Source: Symbiodinium natans
Taxonomy: Eukaryota; Sar; Dinophyceae; Suessiales; Symbiodiniaceae
Direction of reading: 5' to 3'
NCBI GenBank assembly: GCA_905221605.1
Contig: CAJNDS010002437.1
Location: 349,001 to 413,000 of the forward strand
Length of the DNA stretch: 64,000 nucleotides
Part shown: positions 9,685 to 21,668 of the stretch, piece by piece
Position numbering within the stretch: the stretch's first letter is position 1
How the letters are laid out: every line of letters begins with the position of its first letter
Made by a program: the position numbers and the translations under genes
Notes under the pieces: model-generated
What the model saw: the letters and a program-made list of their open reading frames with translations, nothing else
What the model was told of the DNA's origin: nothing
Databases searched by the model: none

Positions 9685-9949
9685 AAGTCCAACACATGGC
9701 GTTGCAGTGGGCTGCGCTGAGGCTTCACGCGCGCTTCCCCATTGAATTTTGGAGGCTACGTGCAAATCCTCCTGCCACCCAGCTTCCAGGGCGAGGACTC
9801 AAAACTTGCAAGGGCAGCCTCAAGAGCGGTGTAAGACTCCGCCTGCTACGATGGTTCATCGTTGTTAGGGCCATTCTTTGCTGTTTTTCTCCTGTAGCAG
9901 TCATACTTTTCCTGTAGCATGAATAAGATAACAAGACTGACAGTGGAGA

Positions 9950-10458
9950 ATGGCGATCCTCGCAGTGATGCTCCGGGAGGATCCTTGCCGGAACTTCTTG
10001 GATGGAGCGGTGCCGTTCTATCCAGAGCTCAGCGTGTTTGGGCATGCGCCTCCCCTGCAACCGGAGGAAGCTTGGAGCTTGAAGGGAAGTACAGCTCGTT
10101 CATGCACGCCTTTCGTGAAGCGGCGTGCGAAATCGGCGCATGTGGCAGCTAAGGTGTATCCGAGTTATGTGCCTCTGCCAGAAAACACAACCTGCGAGTG
10201 GACCACAGCAGGCAGCTGCAAGCGTAATGATAGGGTTTTTGGTTTAGGGTTCACGGTTTAGGGTTAGGGTTTAGGGTTTAGGGTTTGGGGTTTGGGGTTT
10301 GGGGTTTGGGGTTTAGGGTTTAGGGTTTAGGGTTTAGGGCACTTGTGCAAACATGGTTGCAGGCGGGCGACCGGCCCTTCGACTGCATCATGGAGCATCC
10401 ACGCCGGCTGATGCAGCGCGACAGCCTCAACTACCCTGAAAACCGGGATTCTCGTTGA
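9950..10458 (+). CDS. Two-exon gene, unknown protein of ~126 aa
   Basis: Exon 1, 9950-10234, from ATG: MAILAVMLREDP...PSYVPLPENTTCEW...SCKRNDR. Exon 2, 10363-10458: AGDRPFDCIMEHPRRLMQ...ENRDSR, stop TGA 10456. Junction AGG|GTTTTTGGTTTAGGG ... GTTGCAG|GCG is phase 0 on both sides. The 128-nt intron is almost wholly TTTAGGG and TTTGGGG repeat. No domain recognised; an N-glycosylation-like NTT and several cysteines are present. Further 5' exons cannot be excluded. Confidence 0.5.
10235..10362 (+). repeat. Telomere-type repeat intron (TTTAGGG/TTTGGGG)
   Basis: About 15 units; the outer ones are TTTAGGG, a block of four in the middle is TTTGGGG. It lies exactly between the two exons of the gene at 9950. 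Confidence 0.8.
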
Positions 10459-10608
10459 GAAGCTTTAAGTATCTTACCGAAAAGGACAATATATTGTTTA
10501 TTCAATATTTCAGACATTTTGTAAAATCAGTGTAAGTTCCTTAACAAAGCCCGCACAACTTGGAACATCTTTTGGCAGAGTCTCGGTCTTCAGGGTCTGT
10601 TACAAGTA

Positions 10609-10775
10609 CTTGAAAAGGGGGGAACCAAAAATAGGGGTACCCTTTTGTAGGCTTCCTCTTTAAGGTTTATTAAGGGGTAGAAGGAGGGACCACTGGAAGG
10701 GACCCTTAATCTTATTCCCCTATATAGATAACCCTTATAAGGGTCCCTCCTTTAGTCCCTTAAGTTTAGGCTTTT
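10609..10775. mobile_element. Foldback-like sequence
   Basis: AGAAGGAGGGACC near 10678 is answered by GGGTCCCTCCTTTAG near 10748, and the left edge resembles MITE-A (AAAATAGGGGTACCC). Probably a composite or degraded MITE. Confidence 0.35.
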
Positions 10776-10918
10776 CCCCAACTCCCGATGGCTCAGGTCC
10801 CATCTCATAGCCATCGGCGTCCGCATTCCGGCGGTGGCCATGGGCCTCAGATTTCAGGGCCCTAAACCCTAGACCCGAAACCCTAAACCCTAAACCCTAA
10901 ACCCTAGTCTTACATCAG

Positions 10919-11902
<984 letters not shown>

Positions 11903-11907
11903 GTGAT

Positions 11908-12125
11908 GCCAGTAACAGGAATGTAATCATCGCGCGAGCATGAATGCTCTGGGGAATGGATGCGCTGGTAACAGGAACGTAATCATCGTGGATGTGCATG
12001 CTGGTCACACGAACGTGTAATCATCGTGCTCTGGGGAGGATGTGCCGACAACACGAACGTATTCATCCTGCTGGCATGGATACTCTGGAGAATGGATGTG
12101 CTGGTAACAGGCGCGCAATCATCGG
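11908..12125. repeat. Degenerate minisatellite, ~36-58 bp unit, 5 copies
   Basis: Core AACAGGAACGTAATCATCG recurs at about 11912, 11969, 12006, 12050 and 12107, with ATGCTCTGGGGAATGGATG between some copies. Follows the stop of the gene at 10919. Confidence 0.6.
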
Positions 12126-12445
12126 ATTATTATTATTGTTGTTGTTGTTATTATTATTGTTTTTTATAATTAAATCATTTCACTCAAAAGGGGCAGTGGC
12201 AGCCGGAGCACCTGAAGTGGCACAAACATTTCGACCAAAAACCCGAGCGAAAACCAAAAAACACACAAACAAAACTCAAACACAACCCTTAAAAAATGCA
12301 GAGGCGTCGAGCGAAACCACTGTTTTAGAAGAATTCCGCGGGTCACTTGTGGAAACGTCAAGGGTTTAGGGTTTAGGGTTTAGGGTCTAGGGTCTAGGGT
12401 TTAGGTTTAGGGTTTAGGGTTTAGAGTGTCATGAACAACGGCCAG

Positions 12446-13126
12446 CTCCGAATGCTTGTGGCGCCAGCCTGTATAGCGATCTGAGGCCCTGTCATAGCTG
12501 TGCTTGCTGGGTCGGGCTGCTTTTAGGGTTTAGGGTTTAGGGTTTAGGGTTTAGGGTTTAGGGTTTAGGGTTTAGGGTTTAGGGTTTAGGGTTTAGGGGA
12601 GCCCCGGTTGGCAGGCCCAGTGGACATCAGACACCTCCAAGTCGATCTTCTTCTTGGGCTTTGAGTTGTCAAGACAGGCCGCGCCGCTTCGGAGTAGTTT
12701 AGGGTTTTGGGTTTAGGGTGTAGGGCTTAGGGCTCCACATTCGAAGATGTTCAATTTAACTTTCACATGTTACGGGCTCTCTTGGCTGCCCTCTTGCTGG
12801 ATGGCACTCTGCTGGGGCTGTTGCGCGCAAGGGAGCTGCCGCTTGAAGATGTCAATCCAAAGCACCTGCGCACACCCTAAACCCTACAACCCTCTAAACC
12901 CTCTTAGCCCTAGAAGACCCTACCCTCTAAACCCTATAAACCCTATAAATCTCATAACCCCTATAACCCCTATAAACCCTATAAACCCTATAAATCTCTA
13001 GAGGCATCCGCCACTGTGATGCTTCGGGCACCCTTTGGGCTGCGCCCAGCCGGGGCGCGCTGCTCTTCCGCGCTGCAACTCCAGGCGCAAGGGGGGGCCT
13101 GCGTGGCGAAGAGCGCCGTGCCTTAA
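12446..13126 (+). CDS. Multi-exon gene, 3' complete, with a 50-nt repeat intron
   Basis: Exons 12446-~12529 (NACGASLYSDLRPCHSC, tentative), 12615-12696 (AQWTSDTSKSIFFLGFELS), 12747-12869 (QFNFHMLRALLAALLLDG...LPLEDVNPKHL), 13002-13126 (QASATVMLRAPFGLRP...CVAKSAVP, stop TAA 13124). The last two junctions are phase-consistent: A|GTTTAGGG...TCGAAG|AT (50-nt intron) and C|GCACACCCTAAACCC...CTCTAG|AG (GC donor). The third exon has a hydrophobic helix (LRALLAALLLDGTLLGLL), so the protein is probably membrane-associated. A lysine-rich open piece at 12190-12361 (RPKTRAKTKKHTNKT) may be an earlier exon. No family recognised. Confidence 0.5.
12522..12614 (+). repeat. (TTTAGGG)n array, 11 units, intron position
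   Basis: Nearly perfect units from TTTTAGGG at 12522 to 12598, then GAGCCCCGGTTGGCAG which ends in a good acceptor. Confidence 0.85.
12874..12995 (-). repeat. Expanded variant CCCTATAAA array
   Basis: CCCTAAACCC followed by about nine units of CCCTATAAA/CCCCTATAA, a two-base insertion in the telomere unit. GC-AG intron of the gene at 12446. Confidence 0.85.
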
Positions 13127-13250
13127 GGCCCTAAGGTGCCTGCTTTCTTGGCTGAAGGTGCAGGGTTTAGGGTTTAGGGTTTAGGGTTTAGGGTTTAGGG
13201 TCTAGGGTCTAGGGTTTAGGGTTTAGGGAATTTAGGTCTCGCCGACAAAG

Positions 13251-13394
13251 ATGCATGACAATCGTGCTGCATGGGAATGGAAATGCCGATGTTGCAAAAG
13301 CTGCAGCAAAACTGCCGCCAACTGTCAGGGTGTTCCAGCCGGGTACGTGCCGCTTCCTGTTGGTGTGCTTCTCAGGTTGACTTTTGATGCGTAA
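13251..13394 (+). CDS. Cysteine-rich 47-aa ORF or exon
   Basis: Follows a TTTAGGG array and CCGACAAAG|ATG. Reads WEWKCRCCKSCSKTAANC then GYVPLPVGVLLRL, stop TAA 13392. The CRCCKSC cluster could bind metal. It may be a single exon of a larger gene; not recognised. Confidence 0.3.
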   Translation: MHDNRAAWEWKCRCCKSCSKTAANCQGVPAGYVPLPVGVLLRLTFDA

Positions 13395-15600
13395 AGGGCG
13401 GTTGCTCTGCACGCGCATACTCTTGTCAAGGCAGCCGTTCTGTCACGTGCCTGGCTGGTGGAGGACAAGACTCTGCCTTTTCGGGCAGGCAGATTTGGGG
13501 GGCGAATCAAGGCAGCTGGCAGTTCTACACCCCATAATCGACCCAAGCACGATATTCCCCAGTACTCCCAGTAAGTCACAGAAACCCAGAACGCAAACAC
13601 CTCCACAAGCCCCAGAAACAGCCCTCCTATCCCCAAAAACCCGACAACCCCGCAACTGATGGGTTGTGAGGGCCGCCGCTTTGCTGGAAGGCTCGTGCCC
13701 CCAGACGTTCCTTCTTTGGAGTTGTCTTATACGTTGTAACATGGGCCAAAAGCGGACAAAAAAAGAGAACCCATCAACGAGGCATCATCGAGCTAGAAGT
13801 GGTTGGTGCCACATTGCTTGCGGGAACGCACGGATCTCAGTCGCTACATTGCCACTGCAAGTGTACGTCATGCCAAGCGGATGATCCAGCCCGCGGCCTA
13901 CGCGTGTTGTCAAGTGTCCTTGTTGGGGGCAGGCACGCAGCACCGAACCATCGTGTCGAAACGAGCAAGCACGTGCAAGATGTGCTGTCAATCACAACAT
14001 CGACAGTCAAAGCTACATGGGAGATGTATAGTGTATAGACGCAATGGTGCTGAACGTTGCATCTCCATGAGCTTGCTCAGACTTGCCTGCTGCACTTCAA
14101 GCCCTCGAAAAAGTGGCCCAAGTCAGTCGAATCTCGTATAAGACACGTAAGAAACACGACAGGGGCACTCGCAGTCTGGAGTGAAAGTGGGGGAAAGGAA
14201 TGGGGCGCTGCTTGTACGGCCCCAGAACCCATTGTGACCCAGGATGTATGCTTTTGGTGTTGAACTTCGCATCCCTGCCGGGCTCCTCTATCAGCCGATG
14301 CCTAAGCATTGCTGTAGGCTGGCAGGGTTGATCAATTTTGCTGGCGGGGCCGTCTGAGGAACACATGGTTCCTGGCGGTTGGCGGCCAGGCAGCATCTTT
14401 CGAAGGACGGCGAATCCGTGAGAGGGATGTAGTCCCGCCGGTTTCATGTTCGGCGCCGGATCGGGAGGAGCGGACCTCATGCGAGTGGAAACGGCGAAGG
14501 TGGAGGCATCTTTCCCAGGCCCTTCAGATGCTTGGGGATCGATTGGAAAACCGAGGTTGCCAGGCGGGTTTGAGGACGGACGCAGCAAAGGGACATCACG
14601 CATGTTCACGATTGTTTCATGCCCATCACAGTGGCCATCGCAAGTGCTCATCACTCTGGTTTCAGCACGCGCCTAGAAGACCTGCACGTGGGTATGAGTA
14701 TTGTTATGATTATGATTATGATTATGATTATGATTATGATTATTGTTATTGTTATTGTTATTGTTATTGTTATTGTTATTGTTATTGTTGTTGTCATTAT
14801 GATCACACTATTGTTATTTTTTATTACTATTGCTTTTATTATTATTAGTATTACCAGTATGAGTATTATTATCATTCCTATTATTATGATTAATCTTCGA
14901 CTGACCCCTTCAGATCGCCTGTGTTTGCCGTGGCCCGCGAAAGACACCGGCGAACACAAGCGATCCTCAAGCGACCCTAAACTCAAAGCCCGACCGGTAA
15001 GTTGCAAGAGTCTGCAGCGGTCTACGGTCCGCCAAGTACATGGGTGGTAGAGCGAGAGGTCCAGCAGATGCTCGCAACTGCTCGTAGCCAAACCTTTGCA
15101 ATGCCCTGGTTGTGCTCATCGCTGATCTCATTGTCTTTTGAGGAGAATTCCGCCCTATGGTCGTCAGGGTAACCCAAAAAATAAATTTAGGATCCAACGT
15201 TGACATATCGATGCATTTTGAAGTCGGGTGCTCAGAAGATTGAGACCCCCTTTTCAAGTGAAGGCTTGGCGTTGCGCTCCACGGGGCCCGTTCCTGAGAT
15301 GGTTGTCGATTATTCATCACATTTCGTGCAAGATATAACAACGAAAGAATGTAAAACAGTGTATGAATCTAGTAAGTACTAGTAATATACCACAATAAAA
15401 ATAGTATTGCAATATATAGCAATGCAAATTCTAATCCTATTCGAATATCATAAGATCATAAAGTCACAAGAAAAATGGCGCATCATGCTCACACTGAGGG
15501 GGTAGCAACCTACATTTCTGTTTGAGGCCTTTGCCATACAACGACGTGCAGATGCAGTTGACGTTTGGCGCGAACGTATCCGTCCAGTGCTCACAGCCTG
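13395..15600. other. Block without a defensible gene
   Basis: Several 70-180 codon ORFs overlap on both strands at 13.4-14.7 kb, with no preferred reading. 14697-14788 is a (GATTAT)/(GTTATT) microsatellite. 14895-15600 has scattered open pieces only. Confidence 0.45.
14697..14788. repeat. (GATTAT)n then (GTTATT)n microsatellite
   Basis: Five GATTAT-type units followed by about eight GTTATT units, then decayed ATT-rich DNA to 14890. It generates the long Ile/Val and Tyr/Cys ORFs here. Confidence 0.9.
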
Positions 15601-15696
15601 GGAGTTTTCGGAAACAAGGGACCCCAAAAAAGAACCCCCAATACTACGATTCCCTTGTAATAAGGACCCCAAGAAGGTACCCCTAACTTCGGAGAG
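15601..15696. mobile_element. MITE family A, copy 3
   Basis: GGAGTTTTCGGAAACAAGGG ... GTACCCCTAACTTCGGAG, family interior ATTCCCTTGTAATAAGGACC. Lies in the intron upstream of the exon at 15716. Confidence 0.65.
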
Positions 15697-15715
15697 GATT
15701 CGACAGGCCTGCAAG

Positions 15716-16172
15716 GCTCCGCGTTAATTTCGTCTGCATGCATGTAGGCAGTCTGCGAACCGCTGGGGATGTATTCCGGGCATGTCATTCCTTTCCTCGC
15801 TGTTTCTGGTGGCATCAAGCTGCGACCAACCCTAAACCCTAAACCCTAAACCCTAAACCCTAAACCCTAAACCGCGGCTTAGGTGCTGGCTTCCATCCTG
15901 CTTGTGATCCCACCAGTATTTGTCGCCGGTTCAGAGGAGACGTGCTCGGCAACGTCGTTCCAGCATCGTGCTAAGTTTGGTAAAGAGTGCTGGGGTTTAG
16001 TGCTGCACTGGCTTCAGCATTGTATGGTTTAGGGTTTAGGGTTTAGGGTTTAGGGTTTAGGGTTTAGGGTTTAGGATACCCTTCTGAGATGAACTGGCTC
16101 AGTGTGTGGCAAGTCCCGAAGGACATCGCCGCTGTCCCAGCCTGCTTCTGGCACCGGCAGCTTCTTCGATGA
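15716..16172 (+). CDS. Three-exon gene (5' incomplete) with 62-64-nt telomere-repeat introns
   Basis: Exons 15716-15818 (MHVGSLRTAGDVFRACHSF), 15883-16026 (VLASILLVIPPVFVAGSEE...GLVLHWLQHCM) and 16089-16172 (MNWLSVWQVPKDIAAVPACF, stop TGA 16170). Junctions are phase 0: CAA|GCTGCGACC...GCTTAG|GTG (GC donor; CCCTAAA x6) and ATG|GTTTAGGG...TCTGAG|ATG (TTTAGGG x7). The second exon opens with a hydrophobic stretch (VLASILLVIPPVFVAG) then cysteines, as in a membrane or secreted protein. An alternative acceptor at CTCAG|TGT also fits in phase and would continue into the array at 16189. Function unknown. Confidence 0.5.
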
Positions 16173-16188
16173 GGGGTTTCTCTGAAAT

Positions 16189-16323
16189 GGGTTTAGGGTT
16201 TAGGGTTTAGGGTTTAGGGTTTAGGGTTTAGGGTTTAGGGTTTAGGGTTTAGGGTTTAGGGTTTAGGGTTTAGGGTTTAGGGTTTAGGGTTGGGGTTTGG
16301 GGTTTGGGGTTTGGGGTTTAGGT
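16189..16323 (+). repeat. (TTTAGGG)n array, ~19 units ending in TTTGGGG
   Basis: Longest pure plus-orientation tract in the window; the last four or five units are TTTGGGG. Preceded by GAAATG|GGTTTAGGG. Confidence 0.95.
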
Positions 16324-16609
16324 TCGAATACCTGCACGCAGGGACACGAGGCCATGTGCTCGAGCCATGATCTTACTTGGCACTGCTGATCATGTGTGAC
16401 CCACTTCAGCATCAACGGTTCACTTAGCCGCAAACGCCCACAAAGCCGTTTATACATGTTACTATATTTACATTGCAGGGTAAGATCTTTCAGAGGGCCA
16501 GGCGATGGCAACGGCTGGCGGGGAAGCTGGTGGCGATGAGGTGCCAAGACGTTCTGTACACATCAATACTCCTCTGTGTGCTGGCTTTTCAGACCCAAGC
16601 GCAATGGAA

Positions 16610-16710
16610 AAGTATATGTACATATAAATATATATAGATATATATATATGTACATATATATATATATATATATTTATATTTATTTATTTATTATATATAT
16701 ATATATACAC
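16610..16710. repeat. (TA)n / TTTA microsatellite
   Basis: Alternating AT tract with a TTTATTTATTTATT core. 16324-18369 around it contains no gene I can defend. Confidence 0.85.
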
Positions 16711-17036
16711 AGACATACTGTGCAGGTATGTATAACAGGGTAGCGCTATTGTTGAAGCTTACTGTATCTTCTCTGACACTCTCGTGTTTATTCCTTGCTT
16801 CTCGCATTTCTGGAGATCCTTCTGACTTCTGGCACTTCTGAGATCACTGCCGTGTGTGTTTATACGTCCACCTCCAGTCTCAAAAAAACTTGCCACATGC
16901 TGTGAATGCCACATCGGGTCGTTTCGCGCTCGTATGTCATGTTGTGCTTCCCCACTCTGCGCACTGATTCCAAATACGACCCTCCAAAGCTCACTATGGT
17001 CCTGTTTGGGGTGCTGAACATCCGGCAGCCTCTTAA

Positions 17037-17062
17037 TTTAGGGTCCCAGAAGGGACCCTAAA
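17037..17062. repeat. Perfect 11-bp inverted repeat TTTAGGGTCCC / GGGACCCTAAA
   Basis: Four-base loop AGAA. Built from a telomere unit joined to GTCCC, so it may be a collapsed MITE end. Confidence 0.6.
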
Positions 17063-17140
17063 ATAATTGTAAACGCTTGCACGCGCCGCCTCGGCAGCCG
17101 GGCCAGGACAGGAAAGGAGGAAAAAGGGCTTTTGCAAAAA

Positions 17141-17238
17141 AGGGGGGGGGGGGGGGGGGGTGGGGGGCGGTGGGGGCGGGGTGGGGGGCGGTGGTGGGGG
17201 GGGGGGGGGGGCGGTGGGGGGGGGGCGGGGGGGGGGTG
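17141..17238 (+). repeat. Poly-G / GGT-rich tract, quadruplex-prone
   Basis: A run of about 20 G, then blocks of 5-14 G separated by T, C or GT over ~100 bp. Many overlapping G-quadruplex patterns on the plus strand. Minus-strand Pro-rich ORFs here are artefacts. Confidence 0.85.
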
Positions 17239-18369
17239 GGTTGGTTTTTGGTGCGTTTTGTGGGGAGGTTGGGTTAGGGGGAAGGAGGCCCGACTTGCTC
17301 CAGACGCTTCTCTCGGCAGGAAAGCCGAGGCGAATTCCGAGAACCGACCACTTTGGTTTGGCATGGTTTGACTGAGGGAAGTTCACCCTTCGCCTCGCAT
17401 TGTTTTTGCGATGGCAACAAGGTTGTAGAACGCACGCGCGGTTCTCGGCTGACTTGAAAAGATGTGGCTAAGGCAAAGCACAACACCCGAATAGAGAGCA
17501 GCAAGCGTCCTACTTAGGAATAGAAATCGTATGAAATCGTGCTAAAGCAGGACGAACTCTGACCAGCAGGGACAACAGGACAGCAATAAGAAAGCAGCCA
17601 GACCATCAGACTTCCACCAGGAAACGGTCAGAGCGCCGAAGCAATCGTGACATATTGTGACAGTAGCACAATAGTATAGTGGCAATACGCGCAATCAGCG
17701 ACCACTTGTTTTGGAGACGAGTTTGAACGGAGAGCGAGCGCTAGAAGCATCCAGGAGAGCCCAACATCCCTTGGCGCCTTGAGTTATGTGGCAGAGTTGC
17801 TGGGGGGAGCACCCTCTGCAGACAATTTGTTCCTTACTTGTTTTCCTTCCCTCCTTAGGATGCACCCTCGAAGTGTGAATTGCAGGAGAAATTGGTTTGG
17901 TGTGAATTTGTTTGCCATCCTGTTCCTCCTCCGCCTCCTCCTCCTCTTCCTGGCACCTCACGCCACGAAAGAAGAGACCAGAAGAGCGCGCTAAAGGAAC
18001 CCACGCACGCCCGGAGGTTCCGAAGATATCCGTAGGGCACAACATCCTACACAGCCACTCCCAGTCACGGTGCGAAGCACAGAGGCCCTAGCTGAGACAG
18101 CAGCCTCTGCTGAACCTGTTCGAGCAGGGCGTGAGTTTCTTGGCACCGTTTGAACATGTAAGCCAGGAAGGTCACTGGATAAGACCAAAACACGGTCGTT
18201 CTGTGTTTTTTGCCATGAGTTCTTGATCAAGCGAGGTTGGCTGCTGCTCAGCCAACCCCTGTCGGGGGCTTACAGGACCCCTCTCTCTCGCGCCTGCACC
18301 ACCTGCATGTCATCCCAAAAGCATCGAGTTGTGCTGCGGTCCACCAAAAGCATATCGGCAAGATGGCAA

Positions 18370-20840
18370 AAATCTCCTGCCAATGCTGTGTTGCAGGCTC
18401 AAGAATCAGCCGGCGGTGAAGACCTGGCAGGCGATGGCAGTGATGTGTTCAAGCATGGTTGGCAGCGCTTGAAGTGTGATGACATGTATTAAGGTGCAGC
18501 TCGGGAAGAGGCAGCCGCTTCGGACCCCAAACCATCCGAAGAGAAGGCGCCCGCTTCACAAAAGCCACCCTCTCATTTCTGTCTGTCAACTTTACATGCT
18601 TTGTAAATGTACCCGGCACCCGGGTGTGGGTCCTCCGATTCTGAAATCTTATCGAGGCCTTAGTACTCGTTCTGACATGGCTGTCCAGCAGCTTCAGTTT
18701 TGGGCTACCTCAAACAGAAGAAAGTGGCTGTGTATTCTGCATGTGCGCCTGCACGCGGAGAAGCTTCACCCCGGATCAGCAGATCAGGCGGTCGATGCGC
18801 AGCCCCATCCAGCCGGCGGCGAAGGCGCTGAGGGTTTGACGGCTGCCGTTGTTTCAAGCACGCTGTGGCAGACGAGGGGTGTGTGGCGAAAACCAACGTT
18901 TGCGTCCAATCCCACAGCCTTCATTTGGGACGTGACACGACATGTATCTTCAAGGTGCAGCTCGGGAAGAAGCAGCCGCTTCGGATCCCAAACCATCCGA
19001 AGAGGAGACGACCGCATCACAAAAGCCACCCTCATGTTTTCTGTCTTCTGAGTCGCTGTTAGCTTGACATGCAGTATATAATATATGTACCCGGGTGTGG
19101 GTCCTCAGATTCTCCATTGGTTTCAGTTAGCTGGCTTGCCTCAAGCTGAAACTCATGTCAGCGTGGAAGCCTTGGCAAGGCAGGGGTAGGTTGCGTGCAC
19201 TTTGCACCTAACACCGAATCGAAGCCTCAGTACTCGTTCTGACATGGCTGTCCAGCAGCTTCAGTTTTGGGCTACCTCAAACAGAAGAAAGTGGCTGTGT
19301 ATTCTGCATGTGCGCCTGCACGAGGAGAAGCTTCACCGATCAGCAGATCAGGCGGTCGATGCGCAGCCCCACCCAGCCGGCGGCGAAGGCGCTGAGGGTT
19401 TGACGGCTGCCGTTGTTCAAGCAGTGTTTCAAGCACGCTGTGGCAGACGAGGGGTGTGTGGCGAAGACCAACGTTTGCGTCCAATCCCGCAGCCTTCATT
19501 TGGGACACGTCACGACATGTATCTTCAAGGTGCAGCTCGGGAAAAAGCAGCCGCTTCGGATCCCAAACCATCCGAAGAGGAGACGACCGCATCACAAAAG
19601 CCACCCTCATGTTTTCTGTCTTCTGAGTCGCTGTTAGCTTGACATGCAGTATATAATAAATGTACCCGGGTGTGGGTCCTCAGATTCTCCATTGGTTTCA
19701 GTTAGCTGGCTTGCCTCAAGCTGAAACTCATGTCAGCGTGGAAGCCTTGGCAAGGCAGGGGTAGGTTGCGTGCACTTTGCACCTAACACCGAATCGAAGC
19801 CTCAGTACTCGTTCTGACATGGCTGTCCAGCAGCTTCAGTTTTGGGCTACCTCAAACAGAAGAAAGTGGCTGTGTATTCTGCATGTGCGCCTGCACGAGG
19901 AGAAGCTTCACCCCCGATCAGCAGATCAGGCGGTCGATGCGCAGCCCCACCCAGCCGGCGGCGAAGGCGCTGAGGGTTTGACGGCTGCCGTTGTTCAAGC
20001 AGTGTTTCAAGCACGCTGTGGCAGACGAGGGGTGTGTGGCGAAGACCAACGTTTGCGTCCAATCCCGCAGCCTTCATTTGGGACACGTCACGACATGTAT
20101 CTTCAAGGTGCAGCTCGGGAAAAAGCAGCCGCTTCGGATCCCAAACCATCCGAAGAGGAGACGACCGCATCACAAAAGCCACCCTCATGTTTTCTGTCTT
20201 CTGAGTCGCTGTTAGCTTGACATGCAGTATATAATAAATGTACCCGGGTGTGGGTCCTCAGATTCTCCATTGGTTTCAGTTAGCTGGCTTGCCTCAAGCT
20301 GAAACTCATGTCAGCGTGGAAGCCTTGGCAAGGCAGGGGTAGGTTGCGTGCACTTTGCACCTAACACCGAATCGAAGCCTCAGTACTCGTTCTGACATGG
20401 CTGTCCAGCAGCTTCAGTTTTGGGCTACCTCAAACAGAAGAAAGTGGCTGTGTATTCTGCATGTGCGCCTGCACGAGGAGAAGCTTCACCGATCAGCAGA
20501 TCAGGCGGTCGATGCGCAGCCCCACCCAGCCGGCGGCGAAGGCGCTGAGGGTTTGACGGCTGCCGTTGTTTCAAGCAGTGTTTCAAGCACGCTGTGGCAG
20601 ACGAGGGGTGTGTGGCGAAGACCAACGTTTGCGTCCAATCCCGCAGCCTTCATTTGGGACACGTCACGACATGTATCTTCAAGGTGCAGCTCGGGAAAAA
20701 GCAGCCGCTTCGGATCCCAAACCATCCGAAGAGGAGGCACCCGCTTCACAAAAGCCACCCTCTTCTTTCTGTCTTCTGAGACGCTGTGAGTTTGACATGC
20801 TTTGTAATTGTGCCCGGACTTGGGTCCTCCTACTGTCCAT
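18370..20840 (+). repeat. Tandem array of ~575-bp units (1 partial + 4)
   Basis: The phrase AAGGTGCAGCTCGGGAA recurs at 18491, 18952, 19526, 20105 and 20681 (spacings 461, 574, 579, 576). Copies 2-4 are nearly identical; the first interval lacks ~115 bp. Each unit holds two conserved protein-like pieces, HPAGGEGAEGLTAAVV and LQGAAREKAAASDPKPSEEE, plus KKVAVYSACAPARGEAS. They sit between splice-like CAG and GT/GC sites. This could be an exon cassette duplicated within one gene, or a non-coding satellite. Unit lengths are not all multiples of three, which favours exon-intron cassettes over a continuous ORF. Confidence 0.8.
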
Positions 20841-21535
20841 TTGTTTCAGTTAGCTGGCTTGTCTCAGGCTCATGTCAGCGTAGAAGCCTTCAAATCGTCT
20901 GGCAATGCAGGGTTTTGTAGGTTGCGTGCACTTTCCACCTAACACAGAATCGCAGCCTTCGCAGTGCCTTACGTAGTAGTTCTGAGATCGATCCCCAACC
21001 TCCTCGGAAAGCAGAAAGCCATGCCCTTGATTGGCCCAGGCGAAGATTCGGTCTAAAGCAGAGGAATTGCCAAGACATCCTCCTGTCCAAAGCACGACAG
21101 GCGTCCATATTGCTGTGGTTCATTGTTGGCCCCGGGCCGCACGACGTGCAGTCTGCACAGCAGACCCAGTCCGCATGTCTCGAGGTGAATGCGGGGTTCA
21201 CGTATATTCCGGACTGGCTGTGAAAATGGCATGTTGAGTTCTCTAAGAAATTGATCCCTTTTTGGGTAGCCGAAATACGAGGGGGCCGCCTTAGAATAAG
21301 GACCCCAAAAGGGACCGTATTTCAGTGAAGTGACGACATGTCTTTCTGCTTTGGTGCGCTTTGGTGCCAGGCGCAGCTGCCCCACCCCCAAAGCCAACCG
21401 TCCAGGACAAGCCACAGGCTCTTGCCATCCCTTGCCTCTCCCTGCATCGACCTGATTAGAATATGTTAAAATTGATATATACTATGGAATAACAGATAGA
21501 ATGTAAACATGCCTTATATAGTGATAGTAAATATG
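20841..21535. other. Decayed continuation of the array, then sequence without features
   Basis: To about 20950 the array unit fades. A possible MITE remnant lies at about 21255-21335 (ATCCCTTTTTGGGTAG ... CCCCAAAAGGGACC). Confidence 0.35.
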
Positions 21536-21540
21536 TAGAT

Positions 21541-21668
21541 GTATATATATATATATATATATATGCCACCCCCCCCCCCCCAAAGATCTAGGTATTTTCA
21601 TGATTTAGCGATATCAAAACAGATATCGCTAAACCAGGAAAATGCCTAGATCTTTGGGGGGGGGGGTA

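Larger units (their letters stand above)
7546..9949. other. Gene-poor block
   Basis: I see no model I can defend here. It holds a MITE-A copy (8725-8827), an (AGC)n tract, an A-rich AAT/AAC stretch (9115-9235), a (TA)n tract (9367-9421) and a MITE-B copy. A 75-codon plus-strand ORF at 7633-7860 exists, but nothing supports it as a gene. Confidence 0.5.

Noticed and set aside
14528-15091. Tyr/Asp-rich and Ile-rich ORFs
   Set aside because: Caused by the (GATTAT)n/(GTTATT)n microsatellite.
16189-16323. A true chromosome end, or a CRISPR array, at the long TTTAGGG tracts
   Set aside because: Tracts occur in both orientations with unique sequence on both sides, and 7-bp tandem units have no spacers; they are interstitial repeats.
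16320-16336. GGTTCGAATACC as a tRNA T-arm
   Set aside because: No acceptor stem, D-arm or anticodon arm can be drawn around it.
17033-17386. Proline-rich minus-strand proteins and glycine-rich plus-strand proteins
   Set aside because: Direct translations of the poly-G tract; no conserved sequence outside it.
18223-18492. 89-aa ORF before the tandem array as an independent gene
   Set aside because: Its end overlaps the partial first cassette and its frame is not kept in the other copies.
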